The position numbers and the translations under genes were made by a program. Below are positions 36,441 to 47,861 of a stretch of 64,000 nt of DNA, piece by piece. Within the stretch, counting starts at the first letter, position 1; each line of letters begins with the position of its first letter. The DNA is from Laguncularia racemosa. Taxonomy: Eukaryota; Streptophyta; Magnoliopsida; Myrtales; Combretaceae. Under the pieces are notes generated by a model. The model saw only the letters and a program-made list of their open reading frames with translations, did not search any database and had not been told where the DNA came from. The stretch covers positions 372,001 through 436,000 of the forward strand of contig JBBMOL010000133.1 of assembly GCA_037954665.1 (NCBI GenBank). The letters are read 5' to 3'.

Positions 36441-37799
36441 CTACTTGAGAATTTGTTATGGTTGTTGGATTTGATAATGGTGCTTCTATTTCAAATCCGA
36501 GTAATGGGAATGGGAATGGGAATGGAACTTACTCTTCCTTAAGGGTAATGGGATTTGTATCAATAGGCATTTCAAATTCATCCATATCTGCATTGCATAA
36601 GGATTCTAGTTACATGTATCTAACCTATACTTTTTATCAAACTAATCAATAGACCAAATAGAACATCTCATATTTATTTCCCTTGTGCTTTTGTATCTAT
36701 GGCGTGTGTTAATTTTGTATTGATAGTTAGATTCGTTTAGTATTGAAGTTATTATTGCATACTATATATATTCATTGAGCTATTAATTTATAGAAATTAG
36801 AGAAACTAGGTTTTTATTAATTTCAATCTCTCGCTAACCAACTCTTGAACGAAGGAATGAATAACTTAGTTTCACCTCCATTCCAAAACAAGGCATGACA
36901 AGAATTAAATCCCAACTTCAATTTACTCATCACATCATATCTTGCCAGTTCACAAACATAATATCAGCTACATATAAACAATAAATTATAAATCCAGAAG
37001 GACCAGAATAGGGCATGCATATAGTAAATCGTAAGACGGTCTATAGTACCAACCTTAGGATTCAAATTTGAGCCGAGAGAGAGAGAGAGTCCAAAGCCGA
37101 GAGGGGAGGGATGGAGGGTCAGCCGGTCCGGTGATCTGAACGAAGGAAGTGCCGATGATGACGCCGATGGACGAACTATGGACAATGGACGAGTGTCAAT
37201 AATGGACGACGAACTATGAACGATGATCGATGATCGATGACGTCCAACAATGTGTGCCAATGATGAGTGATGACAATGGACAATGAACAATGGACGATGA
37301 GCGATGGACGATGAATGATGAATGATGAATGATGGCCGATGACATCTAACTATGTGTGCCAATGACTACGTGTGCCAAAGATAAGTGACGACGATGGACA
37401 TGGACGTTGGGGCAGCTCGATAGAGATTACAGTTTACATATTAGAGAGAGTAAGAGAAATAGTAACGTCTGATGTATTTGTTAATGCAGAAGTCAAGCTG
37501 ATATTGCATAGGGTGTATAGTCGAAAACTATACAAGCAGCGCGGGCTCTCATGTTCATAGGTGGGGCATGGAGAGCTGCCTTGCGGTTGGATGCACATTA
37601 CTGAATCTTATGGCGAAACCATTGATGGCCGATATTGACATGCATGGATTTCTGGAAATGCTAAAATCCAACTTATGTTAAAGGGTTCCTAAACCAAATT
37701 TCCATTCTCTTTCTATATTCCTAGTTCAACTTTTCTTTCTGTCCTCCTTCCCCAAGCTCGGGAATATCAAAGCTACGGAGGGGTGGCCTAAGTAGTTGT
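36441..37799. other. Spacer with GATGGAC-type minisatellite
   Basis: No gene supported. A (GGGAAT)n-like run lies at about 36506-36530. From about 37075 a GA run is followed by the GATGGACGATGAA-rich block described separately. Frames here (36458-36652, 36964-37362, 37372-37560) are low-complexity translations. Confidence 0.4.
37146..37350. repeat. Degenerate GATGGACGATGAA minisatellite
   Basis: A region built from imperfect GATGGACGA, GATGAATGAT and GATCGATGA words. The longer phrase 'cgatgac[g/a]tc.aac.atgtgtgccaatga' recurs at about 37236 and 37337. It encodes only low-complexity His/Ser/Arg or Asp/Met frames, so it is treated as repeat rather than gene. Confidence 0.7.
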
Positions 37800-39354
37800 A
37801 TGGACAACGCCAAGAAAACAAAAGGAGTGCATCGGGTTATGCTGGGGGGCACTTCCCTCCGATTTTCTTTTAATCACTAGGCGTCAGTAAGAAGGGCACA
37901 GCACCAAAGGTGGTTTCCAAGCAGTACCTAAAAAGTGAAGAGGCAAAAAACACTTTTGCCAACTAGGATAGTTGTCTCAAAACTTTTCCTAAAAGCAGCA
38001 ATTCAGAGCCTTGTGATTCTGATGATAGGACAACTCTAAAAAGCCAACTTGAGGGAGAAATAGGTTTGAACCATACAAAGGTCAAACTTTCGATACACAT
38101 TCCCCTAAGTACTTCCTCTTAAGAAATACCACATTAGAGGAGTTAGATGGTCTGCTGGAGAAAATTCTACACCAAAACCACCTAGCTAAACCACTTTCCC
38201 CAACAAAAACCATAGATGGGAACACACATGGGGCCAAATCATATGCAAATGCATGCGCTCCCAAAGATCCAATCCAAGAACTAGACTTCAAGTTACAAAA
38301 TATCCCCTTGGCCAGAAAGGGCACTGTCCCTTCCGTAAAGATTCCATAAAAAGTAGAAGACACTGGCATGGAACACTGATAATCCACTTTAGTTAGCTTT
38401 TTCCTTAGACATAGGCTGACATTCACCTTGGTCCAGTCCATCACTTTCCATTTATGGAAAGAAACGAGTCTCATTGAGGTGTTGGGAAGCAAAGAAGGCT
38501 TTTTTTATTTCCGATTTGCCAAGGGGAGTGGCTTGAATCTGATTCTTGAAAGAACCCAGTACTTCACACAAAGGTTCTTAATACTTCAAAAATAGAGGAA
38601 GGGCATGCCTTTGGACAAGCCCTAACTAACCAATGTCCCCATGTGGGCTCTCTTCTCCCATATTCCATGTGAATACTTAAATGAGGAAGGTATCAGCTAT
38701 ATTGCTAGTGGTGTAGGGATCCCTCTCAAAGCTGATACCCTAATAGCTTCCAAGCAATGGGCTAATCACACAAGGGTTTTGGTTGAGATCGATGCTAAAG
38801 AGGAGTTAACCTCCCAAGTTGAAGTAGAGGGAATGGATGGATTAGTGGTAAAGATACCTGTGGAGCATCAATGGCTCCCTCCCAAGTGTAGAAGCTGCAA
38901 AGTTTTCGGTCACACGTATAAGGTAGACCTAAGGAGAATTCTCCAACCAAGACAGGTAACTCCAAGGTGAAGGTCAATGAGGAGAATTGGATTCCTGTCA
39001 AACAAATAGATAAAGGTAAAAAGAAGTTGCATGAGGAAGGAATGGGAATGAGTTTGGACCATGTATCCCCGAGCCATCGCTCAAGAGTAGAGGGGAGTGA
39101 GAAGGTCTAATCCCCCCTCAAGAAGGTTCTACTATACCTCTGGTTGCTAAGGAAGCGAGGCCTACTCCTAAGCTGCACAGTGAGCAATCCATAGAAAATG
39201 GGACGGAAATTGAAAAGGAGGTTATGGCTGAGAATGAGGATGTATTTGTTCTAGGTTAGAAGGCTACTAAAGTTATATTAAATGTAGGGGATAGCGATGA
39301 GAATGAAGTGCTTGATGTGAATGAAAATCCCTACCTAGAATCCGATCTAGACAC
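37800..39354 (+). pseudogene. LINE ORF1, 5' part (DUF4283-like + zinc knuckle)
   Basis: First open reading frame of a plant L1-type LINE, broken by stops and frameshifts. An ATG at 37800 opens MDNAKKTKG. Around 38480-38640 a DUF4283-like region follows (KGSGLNLILERTQYF, ILQ*RKGMPLDKP, then NVPMWALFSHIP). The intact stretch 38641-38970 includes GVGIPLKADTL, RVLVEID and the zinc knuckle start PPKCRSCKVFGH (38878-38913). The reading then continues with an acidic linker. Family role: ORF1 proteins bind LINE RNA. The frame is cut at 39354 by a solo LTR and resumes at 41392. Where the 5' end of the whole LINE lies (somewhat left of 37800) is uncertain. Confidence 0.82.
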
Positions 39355-39645
39355 TGTAAACACACCATTTTTGCCCTCGGAATCAACAATTCTCAATAAT
39401 AAATCAATTTTTCAATTTTTCCTAATTTTCCCCAATTTTTCCTAATTTAGCATAAGATAATAAAAATGTTCAAAAAATAAAAATAAATAGGAAAACACTT
39501 CAATTTTGAAAAATGATTTCAGAAATGGCAATAATAAATAATAAAAATTTTTACAAATTTTTGGAATTTTCAAAAAATACAAAAAATGGAAAAATCGCAT
39601 TGCATATATGCAATTTGCGAAAATAAAAAAATCAGGAAAGTGGGC

Positions 39646-39711
39646 TAGCTCAGCTGGTCCGGACCGTGGCTAGGCGCACGCGCAGGGGGACGAGGTCGGG
39701 CGTTCGAATTG
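39646..39711 (+). other. tRNA-like A-box/B-box pair inside the LTR
   Basis: TAGCTCAGCTGG (39646-39657) matches the Pol III A-box consensus TRGCNNAGYNGG at every position. CGTTCGAATTG (39701-39711) matches the B-box consensus GGTTCGANTCC at 8 of 11. The start-to-start spacing of 55 bp is within the tRNA range. The acceptor and T stems do not pair well, so this is not a tRNA gene. The shorter LTR copy has a one-mismatch A-box (14985-14996) and a degenerate GGTTCG block (from 15028). Confidence 0.45.
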
Positions 39712-40052
39712 CGGGAGAAGCAATTTCCACGTTTTGCAATTTTTCGACTTGTCCAGGACACGTGGCGGCCTCTGATTGGCTGGAAGAAACGCACGCACCG
39801 GGCGCGTGGTCGTCTCCTACCTCGAGCCCGAGATCGCCGGCAAAGAAAAAATCCGTATTTCGGCCGTTTTGATTCGATTTTTTGCACAAATCCAACAGAT
39901 CTTCAACAGAAATAAGATAAACATTATCTAATTAGAATCAAATCACAACAAGACGAGGGATTTACACGAATCAAAGTCGTTCCTTTTAACCGTCGATCCG
40001 ATTAGCTTCGATCGGAGGAAATCCGAGCTTATCCAGCTCGATTTCAAACGCC

Positions 40053-40060
40053 TATAAATA
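40053..40060 (+). promoter_or_regulatory. LTR TATA box
   Basis: A perfect tataaata followed about 25-30 bp later by a GAGGAAG-type leader. It is placed as expected for the U3/R boundary of the 2-kb LTR. The shorter copy at 14703-15829 has lost this segment. Confidence 0.7.
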
Positions 40061-41391
40061 GAGGAGGAGACGAGGAAGCCAAAGCACATATCAGAATTGC
40101 GAGAGAGAGAGAAAAGAGTGCAAATCGGAGGAACTTGAAGCCGTGACCGCCGACCGGAGTTCAAACCACCGCAAGGAGACGTTCTGGGAGTAAACTGCCA
40201 CCACCATCGGATTCAGCACCCCCAAGAAGCTAAGATTCGACACTTCACCCGCCGCAAACGACCGCCGGAACGCCCCGAACGAGCCAATACCGCCGCCGTG
40301 TCCGATCGACCCGACCCGACCCGCGCACCAACCCGGATCCAGGTAAGTCGGATTTTCCAGATTTTTTATTATTATTTTGTTTATTTGATTATTCTGAATT
40401 TATTTATTTATTATTATTTTTGTTAGCCATTTATTTATTTATATTTTCAATAAATAGGAAAATGTAGAAATTATATTTTTCTAGAATTTGATAATGTAAA
40501 AAAATAGAAAATAGGAAATAAAATAAAATAAAAATAGTAATAAAAATTTAGAGAAAACAATAAAAATATTAGGAAAATAATAATAAAATTTTAGATTTCA
40601 AAATAGGATAGAAAGTAAACTTAGGATGAAAATTTCAACAAAAATCATAGAAAAACTTATAAAAATCATAAAAATCATAAAAAACTCACAAAAATCACCA
40701 AAATCACAAAAATAAAAGAATTACAAAAAAAAAATAAGTTTTAACACTTAGAAAAATCATTTTCTTCAAATAAACTCAAAATTGATGTTTTCCCTCAAAA
40801 TCATTTTCAAAAATCAAATTCAAAGTTTAGGCTTAGAAATTTTTAGAAAAATCCCAAAAATTTTAAGAACATAAATCAAAAGAGTTTTAAGAATTAAAAT
40901 TCACCAACAAATCTAAAAGTTTTCAAAAAAAAAAAGCGAACTACGGCTTGTTTGATCCTGAGTAGCAGGTACGTAGGCACCCATTCGGGTCAACCCCCTA
41001 AAATGAATGAAAAATCCTTTTTCTTGAAATAAATTCAAAAACACAATAAAAAGTAACAGAAACACAATGAAACACGTTTCTAGAGATGAACAATTTTGAG
41101 AGATTAGGTGGTAACCGCATAGGTTTTAATAGGTTAGCCCCCGGACTTAGAAACTCTGGTTTTCCCTTTTTCTCTTCTCACAAAAACGAGAAGAGGAAAT
41201 AACGACGACTAGTAGTCTAAATTAAGACTAATCCGCTCCTTTAGTCTTAATTCACTTTTCCCAACAACAGTTGGGTGGCGACTCCAAAAATCAAACGAAA
41301 TTCCTAACTCAAGTCGAGGATCTAGATTAGATGAGCATAGGGTCTAGTTTAGATCGGATTAGGAATGGGAATTCAAAAATTAGACTCGACA

Positions 41392-41628
41392 GACTCCAAT
41401 ATGCCCATATGTGTACCCGATTCCATAGCACTGCAAGAGGTCTCAGCTTCTAAAGCTCAAGGCACCACCCAATCCAACCATCCGAAGAGTGACAATGATG
41501 TGGAGACCGAGGAGTATGAAAACACTCCACTCAATAAATTGCTAACCCGGATGAATCAAGGCTCTGGAAGTAACTCTAAGAGCATAAAGGGGTCCAGTTC
41601 ATCCAGCCATAGGAGGAAGAAACAGTAG
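41392..41628 (+). pseudogene. LINE ORF1, 3' part after the LTR insertion
   Basis: Continuation of LINE ORF1 on the right of the solo LTR. It encodes a polar tail with DVETEEYENTPLNKLL and a Ser/Lys-rich end (SSSSHRRKKQ) and stops at TAG 41626-41628. The apparent ATG at 41365 lies inside the LTR and is not the original start. Confidence 0.78.
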
Positions 41629-41664
41629 AAGAGAAGGAGGAACTTTACCTAGTCATGAGACCTC

Positions 41665-44600
41665 CACATTATTAGTAATCATACATTTGGCAGCTTAGAA
41701 CATTAGGGGTTTTAATGATCCCATCAAAGTGTTGGAAGTTAAGAAAGTTTGTTAAGATCATAACATAAACTTGATAGGTCTTTTTGAAACTAAGGTGAAT
41801 CTTACTAATGAAGAGATAATCAGTAGCATCTTGGGCCCATGGTGGCAAGTTAATATATACTCAGCAACAAGGAAGAGGTTGTAGCTTGTGTGGAATCCTA
41901 GTGAATGGGTTGTGAGTGTGGAGATTGAACATGCATAGTTTATACACTACACAGTAACAAGCTTGAGATCTAATCTATCATTCTTTGCCACCTTTATTTA
42001 TGGCTCTAATAATGATAGAGAAAGGAAAACCTTATGGAGCAACCTTATGGCCTTAGCTCCCTCACTTAACCAACATCTTTGGGTGGTTCTTGGTGACTTC
42101 AATACCACGAAATCCTTATCTAAAAAAATTGGTGGAAGGTTATGAATGACGAATTCTATGGTGGATTTTCATAACTGCATTGCACATACTGAGTTAGGAG
42201 ACCTAAGATATAAGGGTGACTTTTTCACTTAGTCAAATAAGCAAAATCATAATCCCATTTTGAGGAAGCTAGATAGGGTTATGGTAAACCATCAGTAGCT
42301 AAATGTGCTCCCTATAACACAAGCAAAATTCATGTTACCCATAATCTCGAACCATTCCCCAACGATTGCTTGCATAGATTACAGCTTGAGGCTTAGGAAA
42401 ACTTCATTCAATTTCTTCAACTTTTAGACTAAACACAAGAAATTTAGAGACTTAGTTATAAACACATAGAAGGAAGAAGTGAGGGGATCTAGAATGTTCC
42501 AAGTTGTTAGGAAGCTTAAGCTACTCAAACAAGGTTTCAAATGCCTTAACCAGACTAAATATTCTCATCTCCCAGGATGGGTGCAAATAGCAAAGAACAG
42601 ATTACTTCAAATGCAAACCTCAATTTATGTGTTAGGAGACACATCTTATATAGAGGAAGAGAAAGAGGCTTTTAAAGAATACTATTTACTTAGGGGGTTG
42701 GAGGAGAGCTTCCATAAACAAAAATCAAGGGTTAAGTGGGTAAAGTTGGGGGATAAGAACACCTTTTGTTTCCAAAAAGCCATGAAAGACTTACATAATC
42801 GAAGCTCTTTATACCACTTGTCAAGGGAGGACGGAAGCAAGGCAATTGGTGAGGAGGCAATCAAAGCATTAGCAATAGCTCACTTCTAACAACTATATGA
42901 GCGGCCTAATGCTCGCTTGAATCTAGTCAAAGTCTATAGTCTGGTGACCTGAAGATTAAGTAAGCAACAACAACTTGAACTTGATGCCCCTTTTACTATT
43001 GAAGAGATTAAATGGGGATTCTTCCCGTAAGCAAATGAGAAAGCCTTGGGTCTAGATGGGCTCTCTGCTAAATTCTTTAAAGAGGCTTGGGATGTTATTG
43101 GTAATGACTTAATTGAAGCAAACAAAGAATTATTGATATCAGGGCTCCTACTAAAGGAGATCAATGTTAGTATTATCTCCTTAGTCCCTAAAGTGGCTAA
43201 TCTACCTAAGCTTGGAGACTTCCGCCCAATTGCATACTGTAATGTCCTATACAAAGCCATTTCCAAAATCTTGGCAGCACTCATTAAAAAGGTGCTCCCC
43301 TTGTTGATAAGATAGGAACAGGCAGCTTTCATCCTCAGAAGGAGAATAACAGGCAATATACTCATTGCCCAAGTGTTGATGGCGGGCTACCATTCATAAT
43401 CGGGAGCACCTCATTGCACATTAAAAGTGGACTTCCAAAAGGCATATGACATGATTCGATAGGACTTTCTGCTAGAGATACTCAAAGCAATGAAATTTCC
43501 CCAACACATCTGATCCCTAATAGAACAATGTTTGATGACTCCAAAGTTCTCCATCTCCATTAATAGAGAACTAACTGGATATTTTGCGAGCCACAAGGGC
43601 TTGAGACAAGGGGATCCAATATCGCCTTACCTGTTTGTAATGGGAATGGAAGTACTCTCCACTTTGCTTAGGAGACTGCCGAAGAACCCCCAATTGTCCC
43701 TCCACTAAAGGCGTAAACCTGAGAAACTAACCCATTTTTGTTTTGCAGATGATCTCCTTATTTTCACAAGAGGTAATACTACATTCGTGTCCTTGATCAA
43801 GGAAACCTTACAATGTTTCCACTCAATCTTGAGATCGATAGCTAATAACCATAATAGCAACATCTTCTTTTTCAATGTCCCTAGAAGAGTGAAAGTGAAC
43901 ACCCTTAGTACCACCCAGTTTCTAGAATGTAAACTACCAATGCATTATCTATAGGTACCATTAATCTCATCAAAGTTGAAAAGGGAGGATTATAATGCTC
44001 TTTTGGAGAGGATGTTGGCATGCATCGACTCATGGACATATAAATACCTCTCATATGAAGGTAGACTGCAACTACTCAAATCAATTCTCTTTTCCATGCA
44101 GGTCTACTGGAGTTCTATTTTTTTATTGCCTAAATCTATCATAATGAAGATAGACCAGCTACTCAGGAACTTCCTATAGAGTGGGAGACCGACCATATAT
44201 ACCAAGGAAAAAGTGCGGTGGGATGAGGTGTGCAAGCCTAAAAAATGTGGTGGCTTAAGTATTCCCAATTTACGGTGTTAGAACAAGGCCATCCAACTTA
44301 AACATATTTAGCACCTATGCAAGGAAGGCCCAAGGAGTTTATGGCTAGAATGGGTTCATTTAGCACTCCTGAAAGGAAGGAATTTCTAGTCTTTTAGAAC
44401 TCCTACCACATGCTCTGGGTCCTACAAGAAGCTACTGAAGCTTAGAGGCTTAGTTCGGTCTAGTTTTCAATAGGAACCTAATAATGGATTAACCATTTTA
44501 CTTTGGTATGATTTTTTGCTCCCATCTATCCCCCTGGATACAATATTTAATGCTCGTGAGATGGAAAGCACAGGACTCCCACCCATAACAAAGCTATGCT

Positions 44601-45329
44601 CCCTAATGGAAGACAATGAATGGAGCTTACCGAACGACCAATTTTAGACTAACATTCACATCCTATCCATAACCAGCCTAACCCCTCTTGCTCTAATCGA
44701 CTCCGTTGGATACACACTAGCATAGGAGAGTATACTATAAAAAGTGGATACACTTTTCTAAGTCCACCTTGTTTCACAGCTCCTTGGCATAAGGTGATAT
44801 GGAACAAAACATCATTGCTAAGACACTCCTTTATCTTATGGCTAGCTTGATTAGATAAATTATCTACTCTTAATAAGTTGACATCATGGGATATTGCTGC
44901 ATTTGCAACCTGCTTCCTTTGCCATCAAGCACTAGAAGATCATATTCACTTATTTTTCGAGTGTAATAACACATCCCTGATTTGGAACTTAGTTTGTAAC
45001 CACCTCCAGTGCTCGTTTTTCTTTAGAAACTAGCTAGGTGCCATTACTTCACTAGTTGCTACAACCAGCTCATCATCTCTTATATGCCTAGCTTGGAGAG
45101 TAGGATTAGCAATGGCAGTTTGCTGCATCTGGAGTGCGTTTAGGGGATAGCGTTTCAAATTCATGTTCCATAGCGAATCAAATTAGAACATACACAATCA
45201 TAATGTAACTTTCGAAGATATTTGCCATGTATTTGTATTTTGCTTATGTTATCATGATGTAAACTTTCTTGTATCTTTATAGTTGCATAATATTTTAAAG
45301 TAATAAAATTAATTAATTATTAAAAAAAT
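41665..45329 (+). pseudogene. LINE ORF2: endonuclease, reverse transcriptase, zf-RVT
   Basis: Second LINE reading frame, all three domains in order but riddled with stops. Endonuclease (EEP type): NIRGFNDP at about 41699, LFETKVN, and VVLGDFNTT near 42085-42115. Reverse transcriptase: GLDGLSAKFFKE (43049-43084), RPIAYCNVLYK (43223-43255), KGLRQGDPISPYLF (about 43597-43635) and the catalytic FADD box (43742-43753). C-terminal zinc-binding domain (zf-RVT): HSFILWLA, SWDIAAFATCFLCHQALEDHIHLFFEC (45 kb region). It ends in a 3' tail with aataaaatt and a short A run near 45329, typical of non-LTR elements. Most in-frame stops are TAG at places where relatives have Trp or Gln. Dead copy; no activity expected. 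Confidence 0.93.
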
Positions 45330-45432
45330 AAGAGAGATGAGGTTTTTTAAAAAAAAAAATCACTACATTTTTTACTTTTGATAACACATTAGAGAGATAA
45401 AGAGATGGGATGATATTGACAGATGACTCTAA

Positions 45433-46606
45433 GGTAGCGTTTGGTTACTGGTACTGGACAGAACAAAGAGTACTAGACATTACAAAATAAGAAGGACTGG
45501 ACAAAAAAAACATTTGTACCACATTTGGTTTGTTCAGTACTGGACAAAGATTTTTGTACTATCCAGTGTTTGAAATTACTATATTGAACATAATAAATTT
45601 GACAATTATATCCTTTTTTAATTATATCATGGTTATTTATACATATTAGATATTATTATAAGAAAATATAATTTGAAGAGATTATAAATTATATAAAATA
45701 ATTCGTGTAAATCCATTGATTGAAAAAATTTAATAATTCATATTATAAATTACAATAATTTATGTTATATTTAATAAAATAACACATTACTTACTTTTTC
45801 TTTTATTTTAAAAATGATATTCTGATATAGTATATATACATGATAAATAATATATAACATAAAAGAATCTTGACTTGAAATTTGCAATAAACATTATTTA
45901 ACAAAAAAACTTATATTATATTATTTTTCTCATACTATGTAATTTTCTTTGTTCTCATCGTATTGTAAATCAAAACATAAGTTTGAAATCTAGTTAGGAC
46001 ACGTGATGATCTATTTATACATGAAAAATTGATCCACTACCACCATTCCATTTCAACGAATATCTAAACGCACGGCGACAACTAGACGGAAAGCACGCGA
46101 CAAAGATAGAAAAGCAAGCGAGGAAAATCTAAACAGACGATTACAATCATAGGTAGATCATGCGGGGAACATAGAAAAGCAAGCAAGAATATGAGAAAGA
46201 ATGGAAGGATACGAACTTGACGGCGACTTCTAGCGTGACGACGACGACTTCTAGCGTGATTGCATAATGAATCTCGTTGTTGGAGCGGTGCCGATGGGTT
46301 TTTCTACTGCACTTGAAGGGCAAGCTAGTGCAGTGCATATGGGTTCAAATGAAAAGAGTTTGGAGAGGTAAGGTTTGCTTGTAAAGAGAAAAATATGAAG
46401 GATAAGTTGGAGATTTCGAAAAAAATAAATTTTTGTTCAGTACCAAATTTTGGTACCTAATTACATATGATACAAAATTCTATTATTTTGTCTAGTACCA
46501 TATTAATTTTTTTTTCCAGTATTTTTTTCATGAATGACAATCAAACACGGGACAAAAAGAAATTATCCTGTCTAGTACCATATTTTTATGTAAACCAAAC
46601 ACTAAC
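45433..46606. mobile_element. Harbinger/Tourist-like non-autonomous element
   Basis: A 1174-bp element flanked by TAA on both sides (45430-45432 and 46607-46609), the target preference of PIF/Harbinger elements. Terminal inverted repeats GGTAGCGTTTGGTTAC on the left and, on the other strand, GTTAGTGTTTGGTTTAC on the right, the TGTTTGGTT core being typical of Tourist-like ends. Both subterminal regions are rich in gtactgg/ggtact and gtaccaaa words (inverted). The middle (about 46000-46370) is GC-richer, with no convincing transposase. Confidence 0.82.
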
Positions 46607-46609
46607 TAA

Positions 46610-47616
46610 ATTCTGAACTAAATAATTCGGCCGCCCAGTTTCATTTGCTTTCCCTGCTTTTAAAATTTTTTTCACTTTCCCAGGTGACCAAGACAGGACT
46701 CAGTTCAACTCTCCCAGCCAGACATCCAGCTCGTCGTGCCTCGTGCGCCATGGGACTTAGACGAGGCGAGCCATGACCGTCACTTGCGCACTCTGTGTTT
46801 TTTTTTTTTCGAAAATTATTTATTAAATGTATAATCATATTTATTGACTTAATTGTTAAAAAAAAATAACCAATTAGGTTTTCGATAGGTTTAATATTTG
46901 TTTCATTACATATCTCAAAATCTATAGGATGTTTAAAAAAAAAAAAAGATTTTTAATATTTGTTCCAAAATACTTATATTACTTGAATGACGTATTTATA
47001 TTTTTTTTCTAACTAGATTTGTTATAATATATAAAAAGAGAAATCAAATTTGATCTATTTATACCAATAAATTATAAAATTATAACACATAAAGTATTAA
47101 TTAACATTTTCCTCTTTATATATCCAATATACATATTTGTTTTCCTTCATTATTTGATTGTGCAAGTATCATAAACGGATGTATAAACACCATTTTTCCT
47201 TATTTGTTTTTAGAAAATTTGCACCGAAGTTTTCAAACTTTCTATTTAAAAAGAAAAAATCAAGTCCTAAAATTTTTGTAGAAACACAAAATCAAACCTT
47301 AACATGAATAAACGAGCCTATGAGAGAATGGACGGTGCCCTAATCCCCAAAAGAATTTCACGTGTGGTTCTTTAATGAATATATGGAAAAATTGCTAAAT
47401 TTACCTACTAAGACAAATACAATATTTTCAAAACACTATTTACGTATTTTACGAGTAAGATGGCCGATAGGTGTATCGAAAATTTTATAGTTTCTTTTAT
47501 TGTCCATTTACAAGTGCCGAGAAGATACAAGTTAATTAACCAAATCAATATATGGATACATATAACATGTGCAATGATTCTATGAAGCATTCTTTTATAG
47601 GAATTATAAAATAAAA
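46610..47616. other. Spacer, no gene seen
   Basis: A short mixed-composition segment (46625-46800) directly follows the Harbinger-like element; the rest is AT-rich. The 65-codon minus frame at 46641-46838 is not recognised and not called. Confidence 0.4.
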
Positions 47617-47619
47617 TTA

Positions 47620-47861
47620 TGGTATGTTTGGTTCACCTCATAAAATAAAATAATAATTTATTTTCTATAAATTTATTTTTATATTCAGTTGATATTATTT
47701 TATAAAATTAGGAAAATAGTTATGTTTTTTTTATTTAAGTATATTTTTATATCTATTTAAAAAATCTTAAAAAATCATAAAAAATAATATTCTTTTTTTT
47801 TATTATATTTCCTAAAAAATATAGTTCAATTTTTACTTTATTTCATAAACCACATGTTCCT
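47620..47861. mobile_element. Short Tourist-like MITE candidate
   Basis: A 242-bp AT-rich segment with TTA on both sides (47617-47619 and 47862-47864). Imperfect inverted ends contain tggtatgtttggtt on the left and aggaacatgtggtt on the right, read on the other strand, followed inward by 'cataaaataaa' and 'atgaaataaa'. The ends match at roughly two thirds of positions, so the call is provisional. Confidence 0.55.

Larger units (their letters stand above)
39355..41391 (+). mobile_element. 2037-bp solo LTR nested in the LINE
   Basis: Begins TGTAAACACACC and ends GACTCGACA, the same family as 14703-15829 but full length. Flanking five bases are gacac (39350-39354) and gactc (41392-41396), a target duplication with one mismatch. 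LINE ORF1 reads on from both sides, proving insertion into the LINE. A TATA box lies at 40053-40060, ahead of a GA- and GC-rich leader to about 40340 that ends in a splice-donor-like caggtaag (about 40340-40347). Near the 3' end are 'gcgaactacggc', 'caggtacgtaggcaccc' and 'ggtggcgactccaaa', phrases I associate with plant Tat/Ogre-type Ty3/gypsy LTRs (from memory, moderate). No internal retroelement sequence is present. Confidence 0.92.

Noticed and set aside
36964..37362. 132-codon His/Ser-rich minus frame
   Set aside because: Low-complexity translation of the GATGGACGATGAA minisatellite.
38082..38492. 136-codon minus-strand frame
   Set aside because: Antisense shadow of LINE ORF1, whose plus-strand DUF4283-like sequence is recognisable.
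39645..39915. Four overlapping frames on both strands
   Set aside because: GC-rich part of the 2-kb LTR; no codon pattern, all frames open by composition.
42934..43365. 143-codon minus-strand frame
   Set aside because: Antisense to the LINE reverse transcriptase domain.
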